From the NCBI GenBank assembly GCA_030159075.1, contig BROG01000649.1:124001-188000 (forward strand): a DNA stretch of 64,000 bases, given 5' to 3'. Below, one piece after another: positions 11,235 through 20,224 of this stretch (the stretch's first letter is position 1; every line of letters starts with the position of its first letter). The DNA is from Atrina japonica. Lineage: Eukaryota; Mollusca; Bivalvia; Pterioida; Pinnidae. The position numbers and the translations under genes were made by a program. The notes beneath the pieces are model-generated. The model was not told the origin of the DNA, searched no databases, and saw only the letters and a program-made list of their open reading frames with translations.

Positions 11235-11323
11235 TTCCCAATTGTTTGTTTGTTTGTTTATTGTTGTTTAACATCCCACTCAAGAATATTTCACTCATAT
11301 GGAAACGTCTACTTTTTCCCAAT
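11235..11323 (-). mobile_element. SINE family B 3' fragment with 8-bp target duplication
   Basis: The insert at 11243-11315 is the reversed 3' end of family B: (TTTG)n, then TTTAACATCCCACTCAAGAA and TCACTCATATGGAAACGTC. It is bracketed by TTCCCAAT at 11235-11242 and 11316-11323. The paralogous block near 32530 has TTCCAAAT once and no insert. That is a pre-insertion site, so the event postdates the duplication. Confidence 0.75.
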
Positions 11324-11365
11324 AAACAACTTAGCATTACAAAACTGAGTTGATGTTCAACTCGT

Positions 11366-11488
<123 letters not shown>

Positions 11489-11953
11489 ATACCTTGGATT
11501 TCATATCTCATGTGACCCTTTATATAAAGACCACTTGTCTATAAAGACCGTTTTTGTAATTTCCCCTCGGCGGTCTTTTTATACAAGTTTGACTGTATAC
11601 GTGTGTGTGTGTGTTCATCTTTCTAAATATAAACTAAACTTTGTTTTACAAATCATGTTATAGAATGTTGTTAGCACAAGGAGAAAAGTACCATGGCGAT
11701 TTAGGGCTAATGTCTTGTTGATCATCAAGCTTGCTTATACATTTGCTAATGCATTTTTAATTGTTGCATGTCAAATAAAAGATTACAAACGTGTGTCTTG
11801 TTTCGTTATTAAATTTGAAATCCATCAATTTGAAAACCAGTCTGATTAAAACCCCATCTCTCATCGCTCCCGTTGTCTGATAAAGACCGGTATTTAATAA
11901 CATTGCTTGCATACAGAAGAAGAATGATAAATATGCAGATTTAAACTATGGCT

Positions 11954-11956
<3 letters not shown>

Positions 11957-11991
<35 letters not shown>
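11957..11991. repeat. Poly(C) tract, 35 bases
   Basis: An unbroken run of 35 C. Its true length is uncertain because homopolymers are error-prone in long-read assemblies. Confidence 0.9.
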
Positions 11992-11994
<3 letters not shown>

Positions 11995-12044
11995 TACACA
12001 CACACAAATTTTCTAATGCTGTATCTGGCAATATTTTATTTCCT

Positions 12045-12290
12045 TTTCGTGTAGGGATTTTCCTATCTCCTAAATTCTGGGTGCAGGGTCCGAAAATTTT
12101 TAAAGAATACATTTTAACAGAAAAGCTTAATTTGACGCTTTTATTGGAAAATACTTTATATATATATTCTTTATTTTGAAATTCCAAATTCGGAATTTTG
12201 GGGGGAAATACAAGCCATTTTTGCAGTTGAGTTGGTCCTGTAACCGAACCCAAGGATGACCTAGAAAAATCCCTGTCTGTATTTCCGTGT
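12045..12290. repeat. Interspersed repeat family F, copy 1
   Basis: Related to 31325-31572 through AATTCTGGGT, ATACATTTTAAC, TTTATTTTG, ACAAGCCATTT and AAATCCCTGT in the same order. No coding potential. Confidence 0.65.
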
Positions 12291-12754
12291 CCTCATTATA
12301 GCAGGTGACAACGAAGCAATTTGATTGCTTATGTGTCACGAGTTGATCGTAGTTGTAACGAGTATTCGGATAGATTTACAGTGTCTTTTTGTACTCGTTT
12401 TAGCTCTAGTGAATTCCTTCCTGGTTCTCATTAGTATTGTTCCTTGTCCACTGACTAGATAAAAAGTACAGTGATTGCATTTGTAACACTTAAAGCTAAT
12501 GGATTCAATTTTCACTGTCAATACCGGATTACTCGGACCACGCCTCTTTAATCCCTGATCCTAATTACCTACCTTACCTCCGGCTCCTCTCGTATTGAAA
12601 TGTTTTGCCATACTGTCTAGTAAGATTACACCATTATACTAAATACATTGCACTTCTATTTTCCAATTTAATATTGTTAGGAAGAACTCACTATAGTTTT
12701 CATTCATTCGCTTTATTGCGGTCTGAGGGTTTTAAAATCGTAATCTGTCGTCAG

Positions 12755-13010
12755 TAACATTTTGAATTTTGAATGTTGTTTTGCACACTCAACAATTTTT
12801 CATTTATATGGTGGCGGCCAGTGTTTTAAATGGTGGTGGAGCCAACTTCGTTACAATTTAAGGTCTACCCGACCTTCCGGAAGTAAACTGGCAAACTTTG
12901 TCAGAAAAATCAACCAAAAGTTCCAGTGGAGCTTGAACCTGTGTTGACCAGAAGTGAGAGACTTCATGGTTCAAAGTGCAATGCTCTAACAAATCCTCTA
13001 CGGGCGTCTC
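12755..13010 (-). repeat. tRNA-derived SINE, family A (reverse)
   Basis: Carries CACACTCAACAATTTTTCAT, ATGGTGGCGGCCAGT, GGAAGTAAACTGGCAAAC, AAGTTCCAGTGGAGCTTGAA and a degenerate head near 12970-13010. Confidence 0.75.
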
Positions 13011-14152
13011 CTTATTAGTTACCACCCTATTTCGTCATGGTCACTTAGCTGGGGGAGGGTGGAGGTTATTTCATACATTCCTATTTTCACTTTATTAAAC
13101 TGAAGTGACGATACAGTCCTGTGATTGGATGGAGCTAAATATTCAAAAGACACCGACATAAAAACAAGTTCCGATATCAAATATTTCAGATACAATTTGT
13201 GCGTCCAAACTCGGGGAAATTCAAAGTTTGCAACAGAGACTAGTTCCATACAGTCAGTCGCTATACGAACAAGTAAAATAAGCCTACTGTCGCTAGTCCT
13301 AAAGCGTCATTTGCAAACTTCAAAACTTAAAATATAAACTTTAGCCAATGATAATAGTACGTGATTGCAACCATTACGAAGTATAAATAAAAACTAACGC
13401 CTGTCAGCACGACACTGCATTGCCAGGCATTACTGAAATGCATGCGAGCTCTATCCGCTATAGGTCAGGGAACGTCGGTAGATCAGGATACAGCATAAAA
13501 ATACAGGAGAGACAGTTTTTTAATCGCTAGACAGTCTGTAAATAGATCAAAATATTAGTATTCCGACATATTTAATGCTTTTGTACACATTTCATCTGGG
13601 GTGTCATTTTCCCGTGAGATGCAGCAGTATTTTAATCCACATATAAACCTCCTTGTTCGTCGGATTTTCAACATGTGGAATACATACGTTTAATTTTAGT
13701 AACAGTGTAATGGTTGACCCGGTGTCAATTACTGAAAAAAATATTTCTCAGGGCGATCAATAGCCCCATCAAAGCAACTCAATAGCAAAACAAGATGCCC
13801 TGCTGGGCCGTATGAAAATGAGCGTCATGTATGTTTGGCCACCATCCGTCACAAAACACCTATTTAAAATCATCTAAAGTAAACCCATGAGTTGTTCGAC
13901 TCGTGATGCATTCTGATCGTGGTGGAGAGTTGACCTTTACGGCACTTTTTATTGTTACTTTATTGCTTTTGACTACATGGGCCCAATGTTTCTGATAATT
14001 TTAATATGTTGGTTTGATTGTGTTGAGTGATAACTTGGCATTTTTATTTTTAAATTAGAGGCAGATCTGCGAAGTTTTTTTTATAGATTTTCTGTCGGAA
14101 TATAAACCCTACTGCAAAGTTTCCAGTAAAACTGTTCCTTTATCCTTTCCAG
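13011..14152. other. Intergenic stretch
   Basis: Unique-looking DNA, AT-rich. I see no ORF with splice signals that I would credit and no repeat shared within the window. Confidence 0.4.
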
Positions 14153-14278
14153 GGCTACCATCTTTACACTTTAGGAACCCTTGGCGACTTCCAACCTTCG
14201 TCGCTCGTGTCCACAATGTTGGACTGGACTGCCAAGAGCCATACCAACAGTGTCCGTTCACAACTTGCCGTGTATAAG
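14153..14278 (+). CDS. Candidate orphan exon, 42 codons
   Basis: A very good acceptor (TTCCTTTATCCTTTCCAG) precedes GYHLYTLGTLGDFQPSSLVS-TMLDWTAKSHTNSVRSQLAV-YK, then AAG|GTTG. Both ends are phase 0. A second frame across the same bases is also open, which weakens the case. I do not recognise the peptide. Confidence 0.3.
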
Positions 14279-14394
14279 GTTGAAATTTTATTTTCGTTCA
14301 AAAATACCATCAGTAAATGTATTTTCGTCGATTATGCCATTCCAAGTGTTTTTTATGTTTAGCGTCCATACTAAACTCAAAAACCTATCTTCCA

Positions 14395-14407
14395 GGGGGG
14401 GGGGGGA
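14395..14407. repeat. Poly(G) tract
   Basis: A run of G within intergenic DNA. Confidence 0.85.
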
Positions 14408-14559
14408 GTCACAAAAACTACAATATAATGTGCAATATAATGCACATTTAGGTATTTTCCTCAGATGTGTTAATGAAAACAAAATATATCTTTGGCACAT
14501 ATAAATAGCCTATGTGAAATAAGGGGACAACCATTTGATTCTGAGGGGGTGCTGGCAAA

Positions 14560-14660
14560 TTTTGTCGAGTCAGATTATTTATTTTCATACCGCCGCAGGA
14601 CAGAATATTTATTTTCAAGCAGACCAGGGACAGATTATTTATTTTCTTCATTTTTTTCGC
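14560..14660 (+). repeat. Short tandem repeat, about 32-bp period
   Basis: The phrase CAGATTATTTATTTTC / CAGAATATTTATTTTC recurs three times (near 14570, 14600 and 14630) with related spacers. Confidence 0.7.
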
Positions 14661-14812
14661 CATGTGGTCTGAAATATAATATATTGCAATATATACATGT
14701 AGTGCAATCTACTGACTGTACTTCTATTGGTTTTGATTCTAGTGTAACTAATGCCCAAGACAAATCCATGCAAAAGTGACAACCGTATAAAAATAACAAA
14801 TCTGTTATCCAG

Positions 14813-14957
14813 AGAGGCACCGATGAACATTCTTTTTGATAATATGATGAAAATTACTGACGCGGAATATTTGACATTATTACACGAAAGAAAAAATACG
14901 ATGTCCAAAATGAGTAGCATGATTGTGTTGGAGGATGGATATCATTTTCTATTTATA
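14813..14957 (+). CDS. Candidate orphan exon
   Basis: From an acceptor (AATCTGTTATCCAG) to the donor GTATGT at 14958 the frame is open and reads EAPMNILFDNMMKITDAEYL-TLLHERKNTMSKMSSMIVLE-DGYHFLFI. It is less AT-biased in composition than flanking DNA. Its entry phase does not fit the 14153-14278 candidate directly, so another exon would be needed between them. Not recognised. Confidence 0.3.
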
Positions 14958-15020
14958 GTATGTACTTTTCATACGAGAATTAAGATTGAAATATTTGACA
15001 CGGTGTGTGCATGCATATGA

Positions 15021-16263
15021 CCGCGTATTTGTAAATATATTGACATTATTGATTCTGTAATGTGGTTCTTCGAAAAGTGTTGATATAATTGTTTGTTAAT
15101 TATACAATCAAATTTCTGCAATTTAAATTTGCCTAAGTTTCCGGCATTGTATTATATATGTTGTAAAATTGCGTTATGATGGGATACAGCATCTTGTATG
15201 ATGAGCTAAATCCATAGTTAACTATACTATCATGAAACCAGACATTCTAAAACTAGGTTTCAAAAACCCAATGACTATCTTCTCTTTTATTCAGAACATT
15301 TTTTAATTATTTCTGCACGTGATGTAAAGCAGTTCTTTGTTATTTCAAATGAAAGATATTTCCCGGTCAACGACGCTTGATGAAGCTGTCAAACACGTCA
15401 GATAAACGATAGATTTATTTCTTTTAAAATAGGTCAGTCAAATCATCTTGAAATTATAAAATATCAACTACAAGTTATATATGGGAGGGTCTGGGTGAAC
15501 AATTACATTACTCGTATGACATTTGTGACCTTTGGATCACGTCTGGGTCAGAAGGTCACTATCAAATATCCCTGAAAACAAACCAGGGCGATGTAGTCTA
15601 CAGTAAAAACAAACATTGGCACAATTGACACATGAACGATATTTGGAGTTGAAAGCAAAATAAATCGTAGTTTTTAGCATGTTATATAGATTTAGCATAG
15701 AAAATGTGGAAATGGCGTTATATATTTGCTCTGTGTGTGTAGGTGTGTGTGTATGTGTGCAATTGTCCAGTTCGCTTTGTAGAGTATGGGTGTTTTCAAA
15801 GAATCTCAGATATTTGTGAATTTACCTCAAAATGGCATTTTACAACAGTGAAAAGTGTAATGATCCACCTCTTCCCTTTGTGTTCCCTTCGAATCAAAAT
15901 TCCTTGATCCGCACCAAATGAACTAAAAATATGACATTTTTGTATACAGTAATTACTAGTCAATACACAGCGCCCGGAATTTGTCGATTGTTAAAATCAA
16001 TAGCTTAAAATATTCAAACTCACTGACCTCGGAACTTTTGAAATTAATTAAAGGTTTTCAACTTCGATATAAAAATCTAAAATAATATATCAGCCAGCAA
16101 TTAGGTGTATGGTTCATAAAGCTTGATTTTTTTTCATCCTACACTTTCATTTGACGCACAATTACGGGACAAATTACAAATAAACACGTGCGATCTGGAC
16201 GAAATACAGATGTAACGTTTCCATTTAAAACACATAAAATCTCTGTACTCTCTTGTAATTAAT
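15021..16263. other. Intergenic stretch
   Basis: AT-rich DNA with a short GT-rich run near 15733-15760. No supported feature. Confidence 0.4.
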
Positions 16264-16446
16264 TTGACGATGGATGAGTGTCGTGACGTATCAACGCCTT
16301 CACTTAGCGCGTGTGATTTACTGGCTAGTTACTTCATGGGAGGTTTGCTGTTCCTCACTCTTGTCGCAGTTTCATTGTATATGTTTACAGTAAACACGTG
16401 TTATGTTGTTTCTATTGTTGTTTATCGCAAGGCGATTGGTCAGTAA
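16264..16446 (+). CDS. Possible 60-residue small membrane peptide
   Basis: Starts at ATGACGATG-like context (a second Met at codon 3) and ends TAA. Residues about 22-52 (YFMGGLLFLTLVAVSLYMF, then more hydrophobics) would span a membrane once, possibly twice, before a short basic tail YRKAIGQ. No upstream evidence of a promoter or splicing. It may be chance. Confidence 0.15.
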   Translation: MTMDECRDVSTPSLSACDLLASYFMGGLLFLTLVAVSLYMFTVNTCYVVSIVVYRKAIGQ

Positions 16447-16793
16447 TTGTTTATTAGGGGTAGCGGCGTTAAAAGCATGAAAATTGTGACCAGGTAATGT
16501 TACCCGAGTTATTAGTAAGAATATAAGGTATTCGAAGCTTCGCCGCCTTGTGCAACAGACGCATTATTCCCCACCCACCCGCCCGTTGTTTTTCACTATA
16601 TTGTAATATTGTACATGATATTAATTACCTTTTCATTTTTTGTAGAAAATGGTTTGAGTGTGATGTTTTACAAGACTTACGCAGATATTTATGTAATTTA
16701 TATGTAATAAAGTCTGTTGCACTCGCACATGCGAGCTTATCCTATTTATGTGTTGAGTTTATTTTATAAATAATTTATGTTCGGTTGAGACTG

Positions 16794-17472
16794 GCGAATT
16801 AGAACATAACTATGGGTGTCTTTGGGCGAGCTGTTCTTTCAACGAGAACAGTGTTCTCGTGTTAATTTCTCGCCCAAGTGACAAGAACCAATATCGCGAA
16901 CGTTGTTCTCGGGTCAAAATTTCACACTAACTATTTTGCAGGAGTAAGACGAACAAATATGGCGACAGACTGAATGGTAATGCTTAGATAGAAAAGAAAA
17001 AAGTCCAGTAACCACTATTATATTTAGTTTTACACTGAAATTGATTGCACAGTTACTGCGCTTATTGGTTTAAGTTGTCTAAAATATTAAAATAATCCAC
17101 AACGATAATGTTTTGTTAAATTGTCCCGAAAATCAGCGAGCAGATGCCTATAAACATCACGGCTAACTCGAAAATGTCTTCTAAATTCTTCATTTGTCAT
17201 CAGTGGAATAATATTCCCAACAAAATCACTAATTTTTGGCCTTTTGTGATGTTTGTTAATTTCATTGTTACGTGCTATGACAAAATGCAGTAAAGCTGTA
17301 TCATGTGGCATCTCATCTACATTATCGTCTATAAAATCGTCTACCATATGGTAGATTCCTCGTGTGCCTAATGTTAGATTTCCAACAATGGCTAACTTCT
17401 CCGCCATATTTATGTTCTCAGTTATGTTCTTGGTATTTGGGCGAGAACGTTCTAGAGTAAGTTCTTATTCGC
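16794..17472 (-). mobile_element. Internally deleted PIF/Harbinger-like DNA transposon
   Basis: The outer ends are imperfect inverted repeats: GCGAATTAGAAC at 16794 and the complement of GTTCTTATTCGC at 17461-17472. The left arm also folds on itself (TTGGGCGAG at about 16818 against CTCGCCCAA near 16869, with AACGAGAACA facing TGTTCTCGTGTT inside). Between the ends is a Harbinger-type transposase N-terminal fragment (17087-17407). The nuclease half of the transposase is missing, so the element cannot be autonomous. A target duplication was not found. Confidence 0.55.
17087..17407 (-). pseudogene. PIF/Harbinger (HARBI1-like) transposase N-terminal fragment
   Basis: A 106-residue frame. Residues about 68-97 read IPLMTNEEFRRHFRVSRDVY followed by RHLLADFRDNL. 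This matches the helical segment before the nuclease of Harbinger/HARBI1 proteins ('L....F...FR.S...F..L'). The full family protein is about 350-400 residues. Here the frame stops before any DDE nuclease motif. The start ATG (MAEKLAIVG) is embedded in the inverted-repeat arm. The frame is intact, so a domesticated short protein is possible, but a decayed transposon is the simpler reading. Confidence 0.6.
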
Positions 17473-17511
17473 TCCTACAAATTACAAATTTCACACATCT
17501 GTGACATCACG

Positions 17512-17706
17512 ATTGAAACCATAAAGTCTCTCACCTCTAGTCAGCACGGGGTCAAGCCCCAGTGGAACCTAAGCTGATTTTGTGAGAAAGTTTGTCAGTG
17601 AATTGCGGATGACCTATGATCTCGTCTCGGGTACGGGTAGTCCACCTTTAAAAACTGGCAGCCAACATATACATGTAATCGAAAAATTGTTGAGTGTGGT
17701 GTAACA
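17512..17706 (+). repeat. tRNA-derived SINE, family A (plus)
   Basis: Carries AAAGTCTCTCACCTCTAGTC, CCAGTGGAACCTAAGCTGAT, TTTGTGAGAAAGTTTG and GAAAAATTGTTGAGTGTGGT in family order. The B-box equivalent is GGGGTCAAGCCCC. Confidence 0.75.
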
Positions 17707-18575
17707 CAGTACTCACAGCAAAACATGGCAAGTTGTCTGTCAATGGGTTCACGTTTCGGGGCATATTGAGCCCATCTCGGAACAAAATGTAGTGCGAAAA
17801 AGGTGTACTTGAGAAACTCTAAGCCCAAAGGGCTAAACCATTCACAATTATTACAAAGTCCTATAACTATGGCAGATATAACCGAATGTCGACCATAATC
17901 TAGCTTACACTTATTCTGAATGGCATGAATAAATGTACCACATTTAATTAAAATTTCGGAAAGAAACCCGTTATTTGACCCATGCTTAATCGACAGAACC
18001 TAAAACTGAATATATGAATATTAACATACACAAATATTGTATTTCTAATATGTTTTGCTTTCCATAAACAGTAACTCGGTGTAAAATCTAATCTCCGTTG
18101 ATCTAGGTATTGGAAATGTTCAAGTATGACTTGTCCCAGTTCCGAGATAACCCAATTGTGGTCATCGACGTATCATTAAACCTCTGACCTTAAGTTTATT
18201 TTCAAAATTTGCATAAATGACATTTAAGTGTGTCATGCGATGTAAGCCCGTGACTTACAAACTGCAGATAGGTGTAAATAAAAAATCTAGAATGCATAAG
18301 AAGGTAAAAATGACAACTGGAACGTCACGGACGTTAACAGATCGTTTTTAAACGGGTAAAACTCTGTATACTAGTCGAGGTACGACAAGCCCTCTTAGTT
18401 ACAACGACAACGGAGAATTTGTTTTACTATAAAGATTTACGAGTATTACGAGAAAAATTGTGGGAAATACAACCCATATTATTTTTTAAAATATTTTAAA
18501 AAGTATAGTGTAGGCCTATACACTAGTAGTACTGACAAAAAAATCTTAAATGTCTGTGTTATTGGGTTGAATTAG
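17707..18575. other. Intergenic stretch before the retrozyme dimer
   Basis: No supported feature. DNA is AT-rich and looks unique within the window. Confidence 0.4.
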
Positions 18576-18861
18576 TGTCTATAATATTTATAACCACTAG
18601 GTCGTTGCCACTGCTGGTGGACCGTTTGAGTCCCCGAGGGTATACATAAACCTAGTACCTGGTATTTCGATACCAGTTGTTCATCTTATACTAAGGGAAT
18701 ATTTGGCACTGTTAACACCATTTAAATTCGAAAATCTTCTAAAGCTAAGATAGTCATTTTTTTTTACAGTGGTTACACTTAGACGGATTTAGGCTATACT
18801 TTCAGATATATTATTTGGCCCTGTATGACACCACTTTATTTTTAGAAAAACACATACTTTT

Positions 18862-18928
18862 CAAATTGGAGCTCAACTGATGACGTCTAATTGACAGAAA
18901 CGGTATCGTCTTGAGCACTATAACTTTG
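18862..18928 (+). ncRNA. Hammerhead ribozyme, type I, copy 1
   Basis: Stem I pairs GCTCAA (18871-18876) with TTGAGC (18911-18916), 6 of 6. After an internal loop, CAAA (18862-18865) pairs with TTTG (18925-18928). Core box CTGATGA is at 18877-18883. Stem II is GTC/GAC around the loop TAATT. Core box GAAA is at 18897-18900. Stem III is ACG/CGT around GTAT, followed by C17 in the triplet GTC (18908-18910), with cleavage expected after 18910. The one departure is a C/A apposition at positions 10.1/11.1 next to the core, where G-C is usual, so activity may be reduced. Confidence 0.8.
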
Positions 18929-19219
18929 GTATTATGTCTATAATATTTATAACCACTAGGTCGTTGCCACTGCTGGTGGACCGTTTGAGTCCCCGAGGGT
19001 ATACATAAACCTAGTACCTGGTATTTCGATACCAGTTGTTCATCTTATACTAAGGGAATATTTGGCACTGTTGACACCATTTAAATTCGAAAATCTTCTA
19101 AAGCTAAGATAGTCATTTTTTTTACAGTGGTTACACTTAGACGGATTTAGGCTATACTTTCAGATATATTATTTGGCCCTGTATGACACCACTTTATTTT
19201 TAGAAAAACACATACATTT

Positions 19220-19286
19220 CAAATTGGAGCTCAACTGATGACGTCTAATTGACAGAAACGGTATCGTCTTGAGCACTATAACTTTG
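19220..19286 (+). ncRNA. Hammerhead ribozyme, type I, copy 2
   Basis: Same structure as copy 1 without any change in core or stems. CTGATGA is at 19235-19241, GAAA at 19255-19258, GTC at 19266-19268, and the stem I arms are at 19229-19234 and 19269-19274. The distance between the two cleavage sites is 358 nt. Confidence 0.8.
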
Positions 19287-19333
19287 GTATTATGTCTATA
19301 ATATTTCAATCATCTAAATGTCGCATTGAGAGG

Positions 19334-19344
19334 GGGGGGGGGGT
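19334..19344. repeat. Poly(G) tract
   Basis: A run of about 11 G just downstream of the retrozyme dimer. Confidence 0.85.
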
Positions 19345-19409
19345 GTCTCACAACACATGTTCATACAAACTCGATTAATTAATGACATGACATACTATGT
19401 ACACTCTGT

Positions 19410-19575
19410 AATTAAGGACTGTTTTTCATTTTTTTATGAAAAACATGGAATATATATGCAATGACTCATGGAAAAAATTCCAATGTGCAGCACTTTCGTA
19501 TTGCACATTGAATGTTTTCCATGAGTCATTGCATGTATTTTCCGTGTTTTTTTAATAATGAAAACAATCCTTATA
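19410..19575. repeat. Foldback (long inverted repeat) element
   Basis: The left arm has AAGGACTGTTTTTCATTTTT, AAAAACATGGAA and ATGCAATGACTCATGGAAAA. The right arm has TTTTCCATGAGTCATTGCAT, TTCCGTGTTTTT and GAAAACAATCCTT. The two arms pair over about 60 bases around a short centre near 19485. It resembles a MITE without coding capacity. Confidence 0.75.
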
Positions 19576-19744
19576 TTTATTTACATTACCATTTTCTGTA
19601 AATCCGTAGTCAGCTAAATACGAAATTCATTCTATTTAATCGAATTAATCGAATATAAATGCAACCGGTTTGTATACTTGCAATGAAGGAAATAACAGTC
19701 GGTATGTAAATATAAATACATGAATGGCAAACAGTCGATATGCG

Positions 19745-19940
19745 AGACTGCTTGCAGCGGTCGTGTGGCAGAGCGTTCGACCAGCAAACGAGAGGTCCCG
19801 GTTCGAATCCCGATGACTGTCAAGTCCTTAGTAAATCGCTTGGTATGCTAACTAAAAGTCATTCGTCTTTCTGGTGAGATTTAAAATCGAGGTCGGGTGT
19901 CACTACGGATGTGACAAATAAAAGAACTTTCAATACATCG
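19745..19940 (+). repeat. tRNA-derived SINE, family B head and body (plus)
   Basis: The head has an A-box region GTGTGGCAGAGCGTTCGA and a perfect B box GGTTCGAATCC. The body has 'ctttctggtgagatttaaaa' and 'tcgaggtcgggtgtcac', matching the family B order. It is not a functional tRNA gene, because the acceptor arms do not pair. Confidence 0.7.
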
Positions 19941-20041
19941 GCATCAGTCCATGAACTTCATATAAAACTGGTGACTTCTCCATATATAAAGTGAAATATG
20001 CAAAACAACTGAATAAAACAAAAGAAAATAAAAACGGTACT

Positions 20042-20224
20042 GGTTAGGGACCAGTAGCCGGTTATTACATGATTTCGGTTATAGAGAATACGATTTTCTG
20101 AGATTTAATTTTACATCAATCGTCAGCTGTTCCGGGACACTTTTTTTCAAACAGAAGGAGGGTATATTGTCGTGGTACATACTATTGATGAAATCACTCC
20201 ATAGCCGGCTACTGGTCCCCAACC
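20042..20224. mobile_element. MITE family H, copy 1 (183 bp)
   Basis: 20-bp terminal inverted repeats, GGTTAGGGACCAGTAGCCGG at 20042-20061 against CCGGCTACTGGTCCCCAACC at 20205-20224 (one mismatch). A related copy lies at 58326-58533 with shared interior words TATTACATGATTT, CTCAAACAGAAGGA and CGTGGTACATACT. No coding capacity. Confidence 0.82.

Larger units (their letters stand above)
10415..11350 (+). repeat. Duplicated block G, copy 1 (paralogue at 31690-32580)
   Basis: The same order of words is found at 31690-32580: AGTACTGATACGAGTTGATG, TTTTCCCAACTT, GAATGAGGAATGAC, GTTAACAGTCCAGTC, TCTTGTAGACCTA. Both copies contain a related short open frame (here 10937-11128; there 32258-32449) with NIL.Q.YNILKFI.DAE and SCRP.FFSE in common. 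Copy 1 has two insertions that copy 2 lacks (10790-10869 and 11243-11315). Whether this is a segmental duplication or a larger repeat family cannot be decided here. Confidence 0.75.
18576..19306 (+). mobile_element. Retrozyme-like tandem dimer with hammerhead ribozymes (units 359 and 358 bp)
   Basis: Two head-to-tail copies (18576-18934 and 18935-19292) plus 14 bases of a third. The copies are about 99% identical: the visible differences are one T in a homopolymer, one A/G (GTTAACACC against GTTGACACC) and one T/A. Each unit carries one hammerhead motif (18862-18928 and 19220-19286) with predicted cleavage after 18910 and 19268. Cleavage of a dimeric transcript would release exactly 18911-19268, 358 nt, which could be ligated into a circle. 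Tandem units of a few hundred bases, each with a type I hammerhead and no protein, are the described layout of metazoan retrozymes, non-autonomous elements thought to spread through circular RNA and a reverse transcriptase supplied by other elements. The unit also has a GGTCGTTGCCACTGCTGGTG / TGAGTCCCCGAGGGTAT block that I recall from abundant mussel repeats. No ORF of note. Confidence 0.82.

Noticed and set aside
19745..19830. tRNA gene
   Set aside because: A- and B-box-like words are present but the acceptor arms do not pair and SINE body follows. The same holds for 42940-42999, 21118-21200 and 61696-61760.
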